Assembly: GCF_024347455.1 (NCBI RefSeq)
Contig: NZ_AP025483.1
Location: 868,001-932,000, forward strand
Length of the DNA: 64,000 bases
Origin: Vibrio echinoideorum
GTDB lineage: Bacteria; Pseudomonadota; Gammaproteobacteria; Enterobacterales; Vibrionaceae
Direction: 5' to 3'
The translations under genes were made by a program, and so were the position numbers. Numbering within the stretch: the stretch's first letter is position 1; each line of letters opens with the position of its first letter. Below are positions 56,689-64,000 of this stretch, in pieces. The notes beneath the pieces are model-generated. The model made no database searches, had not been told where the DNA came from, and worked only from the letters and a program-made list of their open reading frames with translations.

Positions 56689-57447
56689 CTAACCGTGTGG
56701 CCAACTTTGTGGCATCACAAACCAAAACTGCCCTGATTTGGTTTGTCCATGAACGAAGCGATCACCAAACTCGGTGATAGGTTCACAGGTGAAGCCATCA
56801 GTGCCAGCTGCCCATTGCTCTTTGGTGAGAGGGTAGAGCACTTCAGTAATTAAATGGGCTTGGTTTTGATAGCACCAAAAGCCGTTGGCTTGGCTTGGGT
56901 TGATATCGTACCCCAGACATTCAGTAGGTATGTTCTGTTGTAAGAAAGGGTTGGTATATAAGCGACCCTGCATGAGTAAGTGTTTTGAGTCGACATTGAT
57001 CTCTGGGTATTGTTCGATAAAAGCTGGTGAAGAGGACATACCTAATTGGTGACTGAGCATGCGGTCAAGTTTCTTATCTAGTTGGTCATGGGAGTTAGGA
57101 CCAAACCATGTTTGCTCATGGAGCAGGTAAAACTTAATCGCAACTTCCCAATGTTGCAGTTTTTGGCTGCTCTTTTCTTCCAGAATAAAGTCAATTGCAC
57201 CTAGCGTTCTGCCATCCACATTAATCTGAATCTCATCGTGTTTGATTGAATAATTATCCGAAGTAATGATGACTTGCTCGCAGAGGTGCTGGTAGAGGAA
57301 ACCTAACCTAGGATTACCATTGTATGTATGTGAGGAATCGATGGCATTAGGGCTTGAGAAGGCTCTGAGATCAGAAACGGGTGGTTTGATTCCCAGTAAC
57401 GGTGGCGACTCTATGACCCATTGGTAAAAACGTTGCAGTGTTGTCAT
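56689..57447 (-). CDS. DUF1853 family protein
   Basis: 252 residues of unknown function. Conserved blocks LGFLYQHLCEQVI, LGAIDFILEE, HWEVAIKFYLLHEQTWFGPN and HDQLDKKLDRMLSHQL match DUF1853. The spacing of GAIDFIL and EVAIKFYL recalls the Asp ... Glu-x-x-x-Lys arrangement of PD-(D/E)XK nucleases; that is a speculative fold guess. Soluble, no signal. Located alone between pgm and ybgI, transcribed away from ybgI. Confidence 0.75.
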   Translation of the reverse strand: MTTLQRFYQWVIESPPLLGIKPPVSDLRAFSSPNAIDSSHTYNGNPRLGFLYQHLCEQVIITSDNYSIKHDEIQINVDGRTLGAIDFILEEKSSQKLQHWEVAIKFYLLHEQTWFGPNSHDQLDKKLDRMLSHQLGMSSSPAFIEQYPEINVDSKHLLMQGRLYTNPFLQQNIPTECLGYDINPSQANGFWCYQNQAHLITEVLYPLTKEQWAAGTDGFTCEPITEFGDRFVHGQTKSGQFWFVMPQSWPHG

Positions 57448-57597
57448 CTCTTCCTCATTAACATCAATTATCTGTTCTTCTGAAATAGCTCAATTTTTCA
57501 TGAACATCGCTCTTTATAAACATAGCTCTGGGTCTTTCGACATTCTATCTGTAAATTGATATAACGACGTTATTATAAAGGTAAGCTGGAAATAAAA

Positions 57598-58356
57598 ATG
57601 AATAACTTACAATTAGAAAAGCTACTTAACGACAAACTGCAACCACAGCAAATTAAGGATTATTGTCCGAACGGACTTCAAGTGGAAGGGGCTTTGGAAG
57701 TGAAACGCGTGGTTACGGGTGTAACGGCTTCTCAAGCTTTGATTGATAAAGCGGTTGAGCTAAACGCTGATGCTTTGCTAGTGCATCATGGATTCTTTTG
57801 GAAAGGTGAATCAGAAGCCATTCGCGGCATGAAAGGCAAACGCATTCGCACACTGATCAAAAATGATATCAACCTTTTGGGCTACCACTTACCTCTTGAT
57901 ATTCATCCAGAACTTGGCAATAACGCAAAACTAGCAGAACTACTCGATATCGAAGTAGAAGGTGGCTTGGAAGGGCACCCGCAGTCTGTGGCTATGTTCG
58001 GCACGCTAAAAACACCAATGACAGGCGCCGAGTTTGCAGCGAGAATTGATCAAGTACTGAACCGTAAGCCATTGCACATCGCTCCTGAAAACCAAGACAA
58101 ACTGATTAATACCGTTGGTTGGTGTACCGGTGGCGGCCAAGATTACATTGAGTTAGCAGCTTCTAAAGGTATTGATGCGTTTATCTCTGGTGAGATCTCA
58201 GAGCGCACTACGTACTCAGCCCGTGAGCAAGATATCCATTACTTTGCAGCAGGCCACCATGCAACAGAACGTTATGGTGTGAAGGCATTAGGTGAGTGGT
58301 TAGCGAAAGAGCACGGCTTAGACGTAGAATTTATTGATATCGATAATCCAGTATAG
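57598..58356 (+). CDS. ybgI: Nif3/DUF34 dinuclear metal protein YbgI
   Basis: 252 residues. Metal-site motifs LLVHHGFFW (His pair), GYHLPLDIHPELGN and the C-terminal HHATERYGVKALGEWL. Hexameric ring protein binding two metal ions; possible roles in metal delivery or nucleotide hydrolase activity, unproven. In E. coli ybgI is near gltA-sdh, as here. Convergent with gltA. Confidence 0.94.
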   Translation: MNNLQLEKLLNDKLQPQQIKDYCPNGLQVEGALEVKRVVTGVTASQALIDKAVELNADALLVHHGFFWKGESEAIRGMKGKRIRTLIKNDINLLGYHLPLDIHPELGNNAKLAELLDIEVEGGLEGHPQSVAMFGTLKTPMTGAEFAARIDQVLNRKPLHIAPENQDKLINTVGWCTGGGQDYIELAASKGIDAFISGEISERTTYSAREQDIHYFAAGHHATERYGVKALGEWLAKEHGLDVEFIDIDNPV

Positions 58357-58426
58357 CCAGACCAAGAGATGATGATATCTCTGGATATTTGTACCTCTAT
58401 TGAAGTGATACGAAATACTGGAAGGC

Positions 58427-58460
58427 AAAAAAGGGTTGATGTTATACATCAACCCTTTTT
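58427..58460. terminator. Bidirectional terminator between ybgI and gltA
   Basis: AAAAAGGGTTGATGT / ACATCAACCCTTTTT, 15-bp perfect arms with a 3-nt loop, T-runs on both strands. Confidence 0.93.
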
Positions 58461-58492
58461 GATTTTAATCGATTAGAAAAGTCTAAACTTTA

Positions 58493-59782
58493 CTATTCGC
58501 GTTCGTGTAGAGCTTGGAAATCGCGTTGTTCTTCACCAGTGTACAACTGACGAGGACGACCGATACGGTTCGTCGGATCGCTGTGCATTTCGTTCCAGTG
58601 CGCAATCCAACCGATGGTACGAGACATCGCGAAGATTACCGTGAACATTGATACAGGAATACCAATCGCTTTTAGAATGATACCTGAGTAGAAATCTACG
58701 TTCGGGTATAGTTTCTTCGATACAAAGTACTCATCAGAAAGAGCGATGCGCTCAAGTTCCATTGCTACATCAAGTAGTGGATCTTGAATGTTTAGCTCTT
58801 TTAATACTTCGTGACACGCTTCACGCATTACCGTTGCACGCGGATCGTAGTTCTTGTAAACACGGTGACCGAAGCCCATTAAACGGAATGGGTCATCTTT
58901 GTCTTTTGCTTTTGCTACATATTCTTCAATATTGTCTACGCTACCGATCTCTTCAAGCATCATTAGGCAGGCTTCGTTAGCACCACCGTGAGCAGGACCC
59001 CATAACGAAGCGATACCAGCAGCAATACAAGCAAATGGGTTTGCACCCGAAGAACCAGCTAAACGAACCGTTGAGGTTGAAGCATTTTGTTCGTGATCAG
59101 CATGTAGTGTAAAGATTTTGTCCATTGCGCGAGCAACAACAGGGTTTACTTCATATTCTTCACATGGGTTTGCATACATCATGTGCAGGAAGTTCTCTGC
59201 ATAGCCTAGGTCATTGCGCGGGTAGATAAACGGTTGACCGATAGAATATTTGTAACACATTGCAGCCAGTGTTGGCATTTTTGAAATTAGGCGATATGCC
59301 GCAATTTCACGGTGTGTGTCGTTATTAACATCTAATGAATCATGGTAGAACGCAGCAAGCGCACCTACCACACCACACATAACAGCCATTGGGTGAGCGT
59401 CACGACGGAAGCCGTGGAAGAAACTAGCAATTTGCTCATGAACCATGGTGTGACGTGTGACAGTTGTCTTAAATTCTTCGTATTGAGCTCGAGATGGAGC
59501 TTCGCCGTATAGAAGAATGTAACAAACTTCTAAATAATCAGCGTTATTGGCCAGTTGATCAATTGGATAACCACGGTGTAGAAGAATGCCTTTTCCACCG
59601 TCAATATAAGTAATTTGCGATTCACAAGATGCAGTGGCAAGAAAACCAGGATCGAAAGTGAAAAAACCATTAGAACCTAGTGTACGAACGTCGATCACTG
59701 GTGTACCAAGTACGCCTTCTGTAATCGGCAGTTCGATTGGCGCATGACCTTCAATGTGAAGGGTAGCTTTCTTATCCGCCAT
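58493..59782 (-). CDS. gltA: Type II citrate synthase GltA
   Basis: 429 residues. Condenses oxaloacetate and acetyl-CoA to citrate. Catalytic His in [11 protein letters not shown] and the substrate loop [15 protein letters not shown] are intact; opening [12 protein letters not shown] and the block [10 protein letters not shown] near the C-terminus are typical of the hexameric NADH-inhibited type. Divergent from sdhCDAB; candidate promoter at 59835-59863. AAAGGAGATTGTT precedes the start. Confidence 0.98.
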   Translation of the reverse strand: MADKKATLHIEGHAPIELPITEGVLGTPVIDVRTLGSNGFFTFDPGFLATASCESQITYIDGGKGILLHRGYPIDQLANNADYLEVCYILLYGEAPSRAQYEEFKTTVTRHTMVHEQIASFFHGFRRDAHPMAVMCGVVGALAAFYHDSLDVNNDTHREIAAYRLISKMPTLAAMCYKYSIGQPFIYPRNDLGYAENFLHMMYANPCEEYEVNPVVARAMDKIFTLHADHEQNASTSTVRLAGSSGANPFACIAAGIASLWGPAHGGANEACLMMLEEIGSVDNIEEYVAKAKDKDDPFRLMGFGHRVYKNYDPRATVMREACHEVLKELNIQDPLLDVAMELERIALSDEYFVSKKLYPNVDFYSGIILKAIGIPVSMFTVIFAMSRTIGWIAHWNEMHSDPTNRIGRPRQLYTGEEQRDFQALHERE

Positions 59783-59834
59783 AACAATCTCCTTTGTTTA
59801 TTATTTTATCCGTCCAGGATGTTTATGTGCCATT

Positions 59835-59863
59835 TTTTTACTGGTCTTACGTGAGAAAGTCAA
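59835..59863 (-). promoter_or_regulatory. Candidate sigma-70 promoter of gltA
   Basis: On the - strand TTGACT (59863-59858), a 17-base spacer, then TAAAAA (59840-59835). The spacing is ideal; the -10 matches 4 of 6. About 50 bases upstream of the start codon. Confidence 0.45.
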
Positions 59864-60102
59864 TTTTTCTGAAGCTTTGTGTGCACTTGTTAGTGTTTTT
59901 TACATTAAATTCGTTAAAAATCTGTTCTATGTAGCATTATTTGTTGCATCAATTGTATTAGAATGTTGCCAGTCGTATAGTGGCGCTGAAAAGTTTGGTT
60001 AAGACCTTATAAATGCAAGGCTAAGAAGAAATGTGAGGTGTCTTCAATAATCTTGCTGTTAACAATTATTTTACAATTATCTACGGCTCAACCCCTGTTA
60101 TT

Positions 60103-60119
60103 TGTTAAGTTAATGTTAA
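60103..60119 (+). promoter_or_regulatory. Candidate ArcA-binding direct repeats upstream of sdhC
   Basis: TGTTAAGTTAATGTTAA contains GTTAA units 10-11 bases apart, the pattern of ArcA boxes; GTTAACAAT is a further copy near 60057. Repression of sdh by ArcA is established in enterics. The wider gltA-sdhC gap (59783-60198) contains no gene other than a possible 9-codon leader ORF at 60173. Confidence 0.4.
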
Positions 60120-60172
60120 ATTTTGAAGGTTTGCAATCAAATTTTGTCCATAACAATACATAAGGTTATTTA

Positions 60173-60202
60173 ATGACCATCATGCTCAATGGAGCTGAGT
60201 GA
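60173..60202 (+). other. Possible 9-codon leader ORF overlapping the sdhC start
   Basis: ATG 60173 with TAAGGTTATTTA upstream encodes MTIMLNGAE and stops with TGA at 60200-60202, which overlaps the sdhC GTG in a GTGA arrangement. It could support reinitiation on sdhC; it may also be chance. Confidence 0.25.
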
Positions 60203-60591
60203 GCGAGCCCGTGAAAGAAAGAAAGACAAGACCTGTTAATTTAGATTTACAGACCATCCACTTTCCTATCACAGCAATAGCTTCCATCCTACACCGTGTG
60301 TCTGGGGTGATTACTTTTGTTGCGATTGGAATTTTGCTTTGGTTACTATCCATTTCCCTCTCTTCCCCTGTAGGCTTTATGGAAGCTAGCGACATTGTCG
60401 ACGGTTTCTTCGTGAAGTTTATTTTGTGGGGCATTTTAACCGCTTTGGCTTACCACATTGCTGGTGGTATTCGTCACCTTCTTATGGACCTTGGTCACTT
60501 TGAAGAGCTGGAATCTGGCGCTAAGAGCGCGAAGGTTGCATTCGCAGCAACAGCGGTATTGTCTCTACTAGCGGGGATCTTAGTATGGTAA
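60199..60591 (+). CDS. sdhC: Succinate dehydrogenase cytochrome b556 subunit SdhC
   Basis: 130 residues from GTG 60199, with GGAG five bases upstream; GTG 60211 is also possible. Three membrane helices (about 23-52, 69-92, 108-130) with HRVSGVITFV (quinone-site Ser and Arg, heme region) and YHIAGGIRHLLMDLGH carrying the heme-ligand His. Anchors complex II in the inner membrane and carries part of the ubiquinone site. Overlaps sdhD by 7 bases. Confidence 0.95.
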   Translation: MSEPVKERKTRPVNLDLQTIHFPITAIASILHRVSGVITFVAIGILLWLLSISLSSPVGFMEASDIVDGFFVKFILWGILTALAYHIAGGIRHLLMDLGHFEELESGAKSAKVAFAATAVLSLLAGILVW

Positions 60592-60932
60592 ACAACGTTT
60601 CTACTTTTGGTCGTAATGGTGTGCATGATTATCTATTGATTCGTGCAACTGCCATCATTATGACGCTTTACACTATCTACTTAGTGAGCTTCTGTGCTTT
60701 CTCAGGTGATATTTCTTACGCATCTTGGACGCAATTCTTTGGTGGTACCTTCACTAAAGTCTTCACCATGTTAGCGCTTACTTCAATTTTGGTTCACGCG
60801 TGGATCGGCTTGTGGCAAGTACTAACTGACTACATCAAATGTGCAAAATTGCGCGTTGGTCTTCAAGTCGGTGTTGTTGCGGTTCTTCTAGGATATTTCT
60901 TCTCTGGTCTGTTTATTTTGTGGGGTGCGTAA
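60585..60932 (+). CDS. sdhD: Succinate dehydrogenase membrane anchor subunit SdhD
   Basis: 115 residues with three membrane helices. RATAIIMTLYTIYLVSF starts helix 1; VHAWIGLWQVLTDYIK contains the heme-binding His and the quinone-site Tyr (about 83). ATG 60585 overlaps the sdhC end. sdhA begins directly after its stop codon. Confidence 0.94.
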   Translation: MVNNVSTFGRNGVHDYLLIRATAIIMTLYTIYLVSFCAFSGDISYASWTQFFGGTFTKVFTMLALTSILVHAWIGLWQVLTDYIKCAKLRVGLQVGVVAVLLGYFFSGLFILWGA

Positions 60933-62699
60933 GTGACTATTCCTGTTCGTGAGTTCGATGCTGTAGTAATCGGCGCTGGTGGTGCTGGTATGCGTGCCGC
61001 GCTACAAATTTCTGAGCAAGGCCTATCTTGTGCGTTGCTTTCTAAAGTTTTCCCAACTCGTTCTCATACTGTATCTGCGCAAGGTGGTATCACCGTTGCT
61101 CTTGGTAATGCGCATGAAGATCACTGGGAACAGCATATGTACGACACGGTTAAAGGTTCCGATTACATCGGCGACCAAGATGCTATCGAGTACATGTGTA
61201 AAAATGGCCCTGAGTCAGTTATCGAATTGGAAAAAATGGGTCTTCCATTTTCTCGCTTCGATAACGGTAGTATTTACCAACGTCCGTTTGGTGGCCAATC
61301 TAAGAATTTTGGTGGTGAACAAGCGGCTCGTACTGCAGCGGCGGCTGACCGTACTGGTCATGCACTGCTACACACGCTTTACCAACAAAACATCAAGCAT
61401 AAAACGACCGTATTCTCTGAGTGGTATGCACTAGACCTTGTTAAGAATGAAGACGGTGCCATTTTAGGTACAACCGCACTTTGTATGGAAACGGGTGAAG
61501 TATGCTACTTCAAAGCTAAGGCAACGATCTTAGCTACTGGTGGTGCTGGTCGTATTTACGCTTCTACAACTAATGCGCACATCAATACTGGTGACGGTGT
61601 TGGTATGGCGATTCGTGCTGGCGTTCCAATGCAAGACATCGAAATGTGGCAGTTCCACCCAACGGGTATTGCTGGCGCTGGTGTTTTAGTAACAGAAGGC
61701 TGTCGTGGTGAAGGTGGTTACCTTCTCAATAAAGATGGCGAACGCTTCATGGAGCGTTATGCTCCGAATGCTAAAGACTTAGCTGGTCGTGATGTTGTTG
61801 CTCGTTCGATGATGGTTGAGATTCGTGAAGGTCGCGGCTGCGATGGCCCTTGGGGTCCTCACATTAAGCTGAAACTGGATCACTTAGGTAAAGAGACGCT
61901 TGAATCTCGTCTACCTGGTGTATGTGAGCTTTCTCGTACATTCGCTCACGTTGATCCTGTTAAAGAACCGATTCCTGTAATTCCTACTTGTCACTACATG
62001 ATGGGTGGCGTTCCAACACAAGTTTCTGGTCAAGCAATTAAGCAAACTGAAGACGGTTCAGACGTTGAAATTCAAGGTCTATTCGCTTGTGGCGAAATCG
62101 CTTCAGTATCAGTACACGGTGCAAACCGTCTTGGTGGCAACTCGTTGCTAGATTTGGTTGTATTCGGTCGTGCGACGGGTCTTCATCTTGGTGAGACTCT
62201 GAACAAGCAAGAAGAAGCTAAACCAGCAACTGAAGCAGATATTGAGCGTTCACTAGAGCGATACAATCGTTGGGAAAACAGTACTGACGGTGAAGATCCA
62301 GCGGTTATCCGTAAAGACCTTCAGCAATGTATGCAGAACAACTTCTCAGTTTTCCGTGAAGGCCAAGCGATGGCTGACGGCTTAGAAGAGCTGAAAGTGA
62401 TTCGTGAACGTCTTAAAAATGCACACCTTTCAGACAAGTCTACCGAGTTCAACACCCAACGTATTGAGTGTCTAGAGCTTGAAAACTTGATGGAAACGGC
62501 GTTTGCAACGGCAGTTGCTGCAAATTTCCGTACCGAGAGTCGTGGAGCACACGCTCGCTTTGACTTCCCAGATCGTGATGATGAGCAATGGCTATGTCAC
62601 TCACTTTACAACCCAGAATCAGAAAGTATGACTAAGCGTGGCGTAAACATGGAACCAATCCATCGTGAAGCGTTCCCGCCGAAAGCACGTACGTACTAA
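60933..62699 (+). CDS. sdhA: Succinate dehydrogenase flavoprotein subunit SdhA
   Basis: 588 residues, starting at GTG 60933 immediately after the sdhD stop. Rossmann [11 protein letters not shown], covalent FAD His in [11 protein letters not shown] (about 45), substrate motifs [11 protein letters not shown] and GCRGEGGYL, catalytic Arg in [10 protein letters not shown] region, and [19 protein letters not shown]. Oxidises succinate to fumarate on the cytoplasmic side of complex II and passes electrons to SdhB. Confidence 0.98.
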   Translation: MTIPVREFDAVVIGAGGAGMRAALQISEQGLSCALLSKVFPTRSHTVSAQGGITVALGNAHEDHWEQHMYDTVKGSDYIGDQDAIEYMCKNGPESVIELEKMGLPFSRFDNGSIYQRPFGGQSKNFGGEQAARTAAAADRTGHALLHTLYQQNIKHKTTVFSEWYALDLVKNEDGAILGTTALCMETGEVCYFKAKATILATGGAGRIYASTTNAHINTGDGVGMAIRAGVPMQDIEMWQFHPTGIAGAGVLVTEGCRGEGGYLLNKDGERFMERYAPNAKDLAGRDVVARSMMVEIREGRGCDGPWGPHIKLKLDHLGKETLESRLPGVCELSRTFAHVDPVKEPIPVIPTCHYMMGGVPTQVSGQAIKQTEDGSDVEIQGLFACGEIASVSVHGANRLGGNSLLDLVVFGRATGLHLGETLNKQEEAKPATEADIERSLERYNRWENSTDGEDPAVIRKDLQQCMQNNFSVFREGQAMADGLEELKVIRERLKNAHLSDKSTEFNTQRIECLELENLMETAFATAVAANFRTESRGAHARFDFPDRDDEQWLCHSLYNPESESMTKRGVNMEPIHREAFPPKARTY

Positions 62700-62711
62700 G
62701 GAGATATGACT

Positions 62712-63425
62712 ATGAAACTGAATTTCTCTTTATATCGTTACAACCCCGATGTAGACCAGAAACCTTACATGAAAGAGTACATCCTAGAGGTGGAAGAAGG
62801 TTCTGACATGATGCTTTTGGATGCGCTTATTCTTTTGAAAGAGCAAGATCCAACGATTTCATTCCGTCGTTCATGCCGTGAAGGTGTATGTGGTTCTGAT
62901 GGTTTGAACATGAATGGTAAAAACGGATTGGCGTGTATCACGCCTCTGTCCGCACTTTCTGGTCAAGATAAAATCGTAATTCGCCCACTTCCAGGTTTGC
63001 CTGTCGTGCGTGATTTAATCGTAGATATGACTCAGTTCTACGATAACTACGAAAAAGTTAAGCCGTTCTTAGTGTCTGATGGCAATTTACCACCGGCTCG
63101 CGAAAACCTACAAAGCCCAGATGAGCGTGCTCATTTAGATGGTTTGTATGAATGTATTATGTGTGCATGTTGTACTACTTCGTGCCCATCATTCTGGTGG
63201 AATCCAGATAAGTTCATCGGACCAGCAGGCCTACTTGCAGCATACCGTTGGCTAATAGATAGCCGAGATACAGCGACAGACGAACGTCTGTCCGATCTTG
63301 ATGATGCATTTAGCGTTTTTCGTTGCCATGGCATCATGAACTGTGTAAGTGTTTGTCCTAAGGGATTAAATCCGACGAAAGCGATTGGTCATATTAAGAC
63401 CATGCTAATCAATCGTTCGGTTTAA
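62712..63425 (+). CDS. sdhB: Succinate dehydrogenase iron-sulfur subunit SdhB
   Basis: 237 residues from ATG 62712; AAGGAG is ideally spaced for this ATG and too close to ATG 62706. 2Fe-2S site CREGVCGSDGLNMNGKNGLAC, then CIMCACCTTSCPSFWWNP and CHGIMNCVSVCPKGLNP for the 4Fe-4S and 3Fe-4S clusters. It carries electrons from FAD to ubiquinone. Last sdh gene before a hairpin and sucA. Confidence 0.97.
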   Translation: MKLNFSLYRYNPDVDQKPYMKEYILEVEEGSDMMLLDALILLKEQDPTISFRRSCREGVCGSDGLNMNGKNGLACITPLSALSGQDKIVIRPLPGLPVVRDLIVDMTQFYDNYEKVKPFLVSDGNLPPARENLQSPDERAHLDGLYECIMCACCTTSCPSFWWNPDKFIGPAGLLAAYRWLIDSRDTATDERLSDLDDAFSVFRCHGIMNCVSVCPKGLNPTKAIGHIKTMLINRSV

Positions 63426-63438
63426 GTTATATAAAAAT

Positions 63439-63470
63439 TGCCGCCCTAGAAGTTTTGGGGCGGCCTTTTA
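63439..63470 (+). terminator. Hairpin between sdhB and sucA
   Basis: GCCGCCC / GGGCGGC with an 11-12-nt loop, followed by CTTTTAATAG. Probably a partial terminator that adjusts sdh to sucAB expression. Confidence 0.75.
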
Positions 63471-63522
63471 ATAGCTCGGCATAGACCGCAGCACACGTGA
63501 AAACTACTGGTTAAGGGAAAAT

Positions 63523-64000
63523 ATGCACAACGGCGTGATGAAGGCATGGCTCGAGTCTTCACACTTGGCTGGCGCCAATGCAACGTACGTAGAAGAACTC
63601 TACGAACTGTATCTAAGTGACCCCGACTCGGTAAGTGACGAATGGAGAAGCGTATTTGAAGAATTGCCTGTGCAAGCTTCAGAAACGGTGGAACAACCAC
63701 ACTCTCGCGTTCGTGAATACTTCCGTCGACTCGCTCAAGAAACAAAGCATTACAGTGTCCAAGTTAGTGATCCTGATGTCGATGCGAAACAAGTAAAGGT
63801 TCTGCAACTGATTAATGCCTATCGATTCCGAGGGCATCAAGCAGCAAACCTAGACCCTCTAGGTTTATGGGAAAGAGATACAGTCGCTGAACTGGATCCT
63901 TCTTTCCACACTCTTACCGAAGATGACCTCAATGAGACATTTAATGTCGGCTCTTATTCTATTGGACAAGAGACGATGGTGCTGCGAGATTTGTATAAAT
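63523..64000 (+). CDS. sucA: 2-oxoglutarate dehydrogenase E1 component SucA, N-terminal part (cut by window end)
   Basis: The frame opens at ATG 63523 (TTAAGGGAAAAT upstream) and is still open at the window edge; 159 residues are visible. MHNGVMKAWLESSHLAGANA and YVEELYELYLSDPDSVSDEW form the E1 N-terminal segment that binds E2, and QLINAYRFRGHQAANLDPLG is the start of the catalytic part. It decarboxylates 2-oxoglutarate with thiamine diphosphate. The sdhCDAB-sucA order is standard. Confidence 0.96.
   Translation, partial: MHNGVMKAWLESSHLAGANATYVEELYELYLSDPDSVSDEWRSVFEELPVQASETVEQPHSRVREYFRRLAQETKHYSVQVSDPDVDAKQVKVLQLINAYRFRGHQAANLDPLGLWERDTVAELDPSFHTLTEDDLNETFNVGSYSIGQETMVLRDLYK

Overview
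The window is a piece of a Vibrio main chromosome, most likely from the Splendidus clade. Supporting signs are toxR-toxS divergent from htpG, polar-type flagellin paralogues next to crr-ptsI-ptsH, a chitoporin-like gene directly after zipA-ligA, a divergent nagAC/nagE pair, and several small families typical of vibrios (DUF2897, DUF2956, DUF4156, DUF2788). The genus is inferred from remembered gene order and protein similarity, not from a search. I see no rRNA, tRNA, CRISPR array or prophage. Most of the window is compact core genome with clear hairpin terminators.

Layout. 0-5 kb: the end of bamC, then a leftward group yffB-dapE-M15 peptidase-DUF2897, a small winged-helix gene and small envelope genes. 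5-9 kb: yfeZ-yfeX and two equal-length flagellin genes, each behind a well-spaced sigma-28 promoter. 9-17.5 kb: the PTS phosphorelay operon ptsH-ptsI-crr, cysZ and cysK, then zipA and ligA. 18-28.4 kb: a chitoporin-like porin, a lipoprotein, cueR, an unrecognised 59-residue secreted protein, ybbJ, qmcA broken by a complete IS21-family element, cnoX (ybbN), ybbO and yfcH. 28.7-31.6 kb: an operon of two DUF1538 membrane proteins with a PII-like and a two-CBS protein, followed by yfcE. 31.6-40.4 kb: a SelW-like gene, toxS-toxR, htpG with a heat-shock promoter, adk, hemH, a peptide transporter and rfaH. 40.5-50.5 kb: asnB, a CPA2 antiporter, nagC-nagA, nagE and glnS. 50.5-64 kb: an orphan pseudopilin, fur, a hotdog protein, fldA, ybfF, seqA, pgm, DUF1853, ybgI, gltA, sdhCDAB and the start of sucA.

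How the genes fit together. A chitin/GlcNAc theme links the chitoporin-like porin (outer membrane entry), HPr/EI/EIIA-Glc, NagE (which lacks its own IIA domain, so probably takes phosphate from Crr), NagA and NagC. The last part is the start of the TCA cycle block, with gltA divergent from sdhCDAB-sucA. The ybb block (cueR, ybbJ, qmcA, cnoX, ybbO) matches the order I recall from enteric bacteria, without fetAB.

The most interesting features are the DUF1538 pair with its own PII and CBS regulators (probably a nucleotide-regulated cation/proton antiporter), the IS21 insertion that replaces the conserved tail of QmcA, four exactly 23-bp-spaced repeats at one IS end, a 120-nt folded element before adk, a short transcript candidate with a 21-codon membrane peptide, and an unrecognised small secreted protein behind a 21-bp palindrome.
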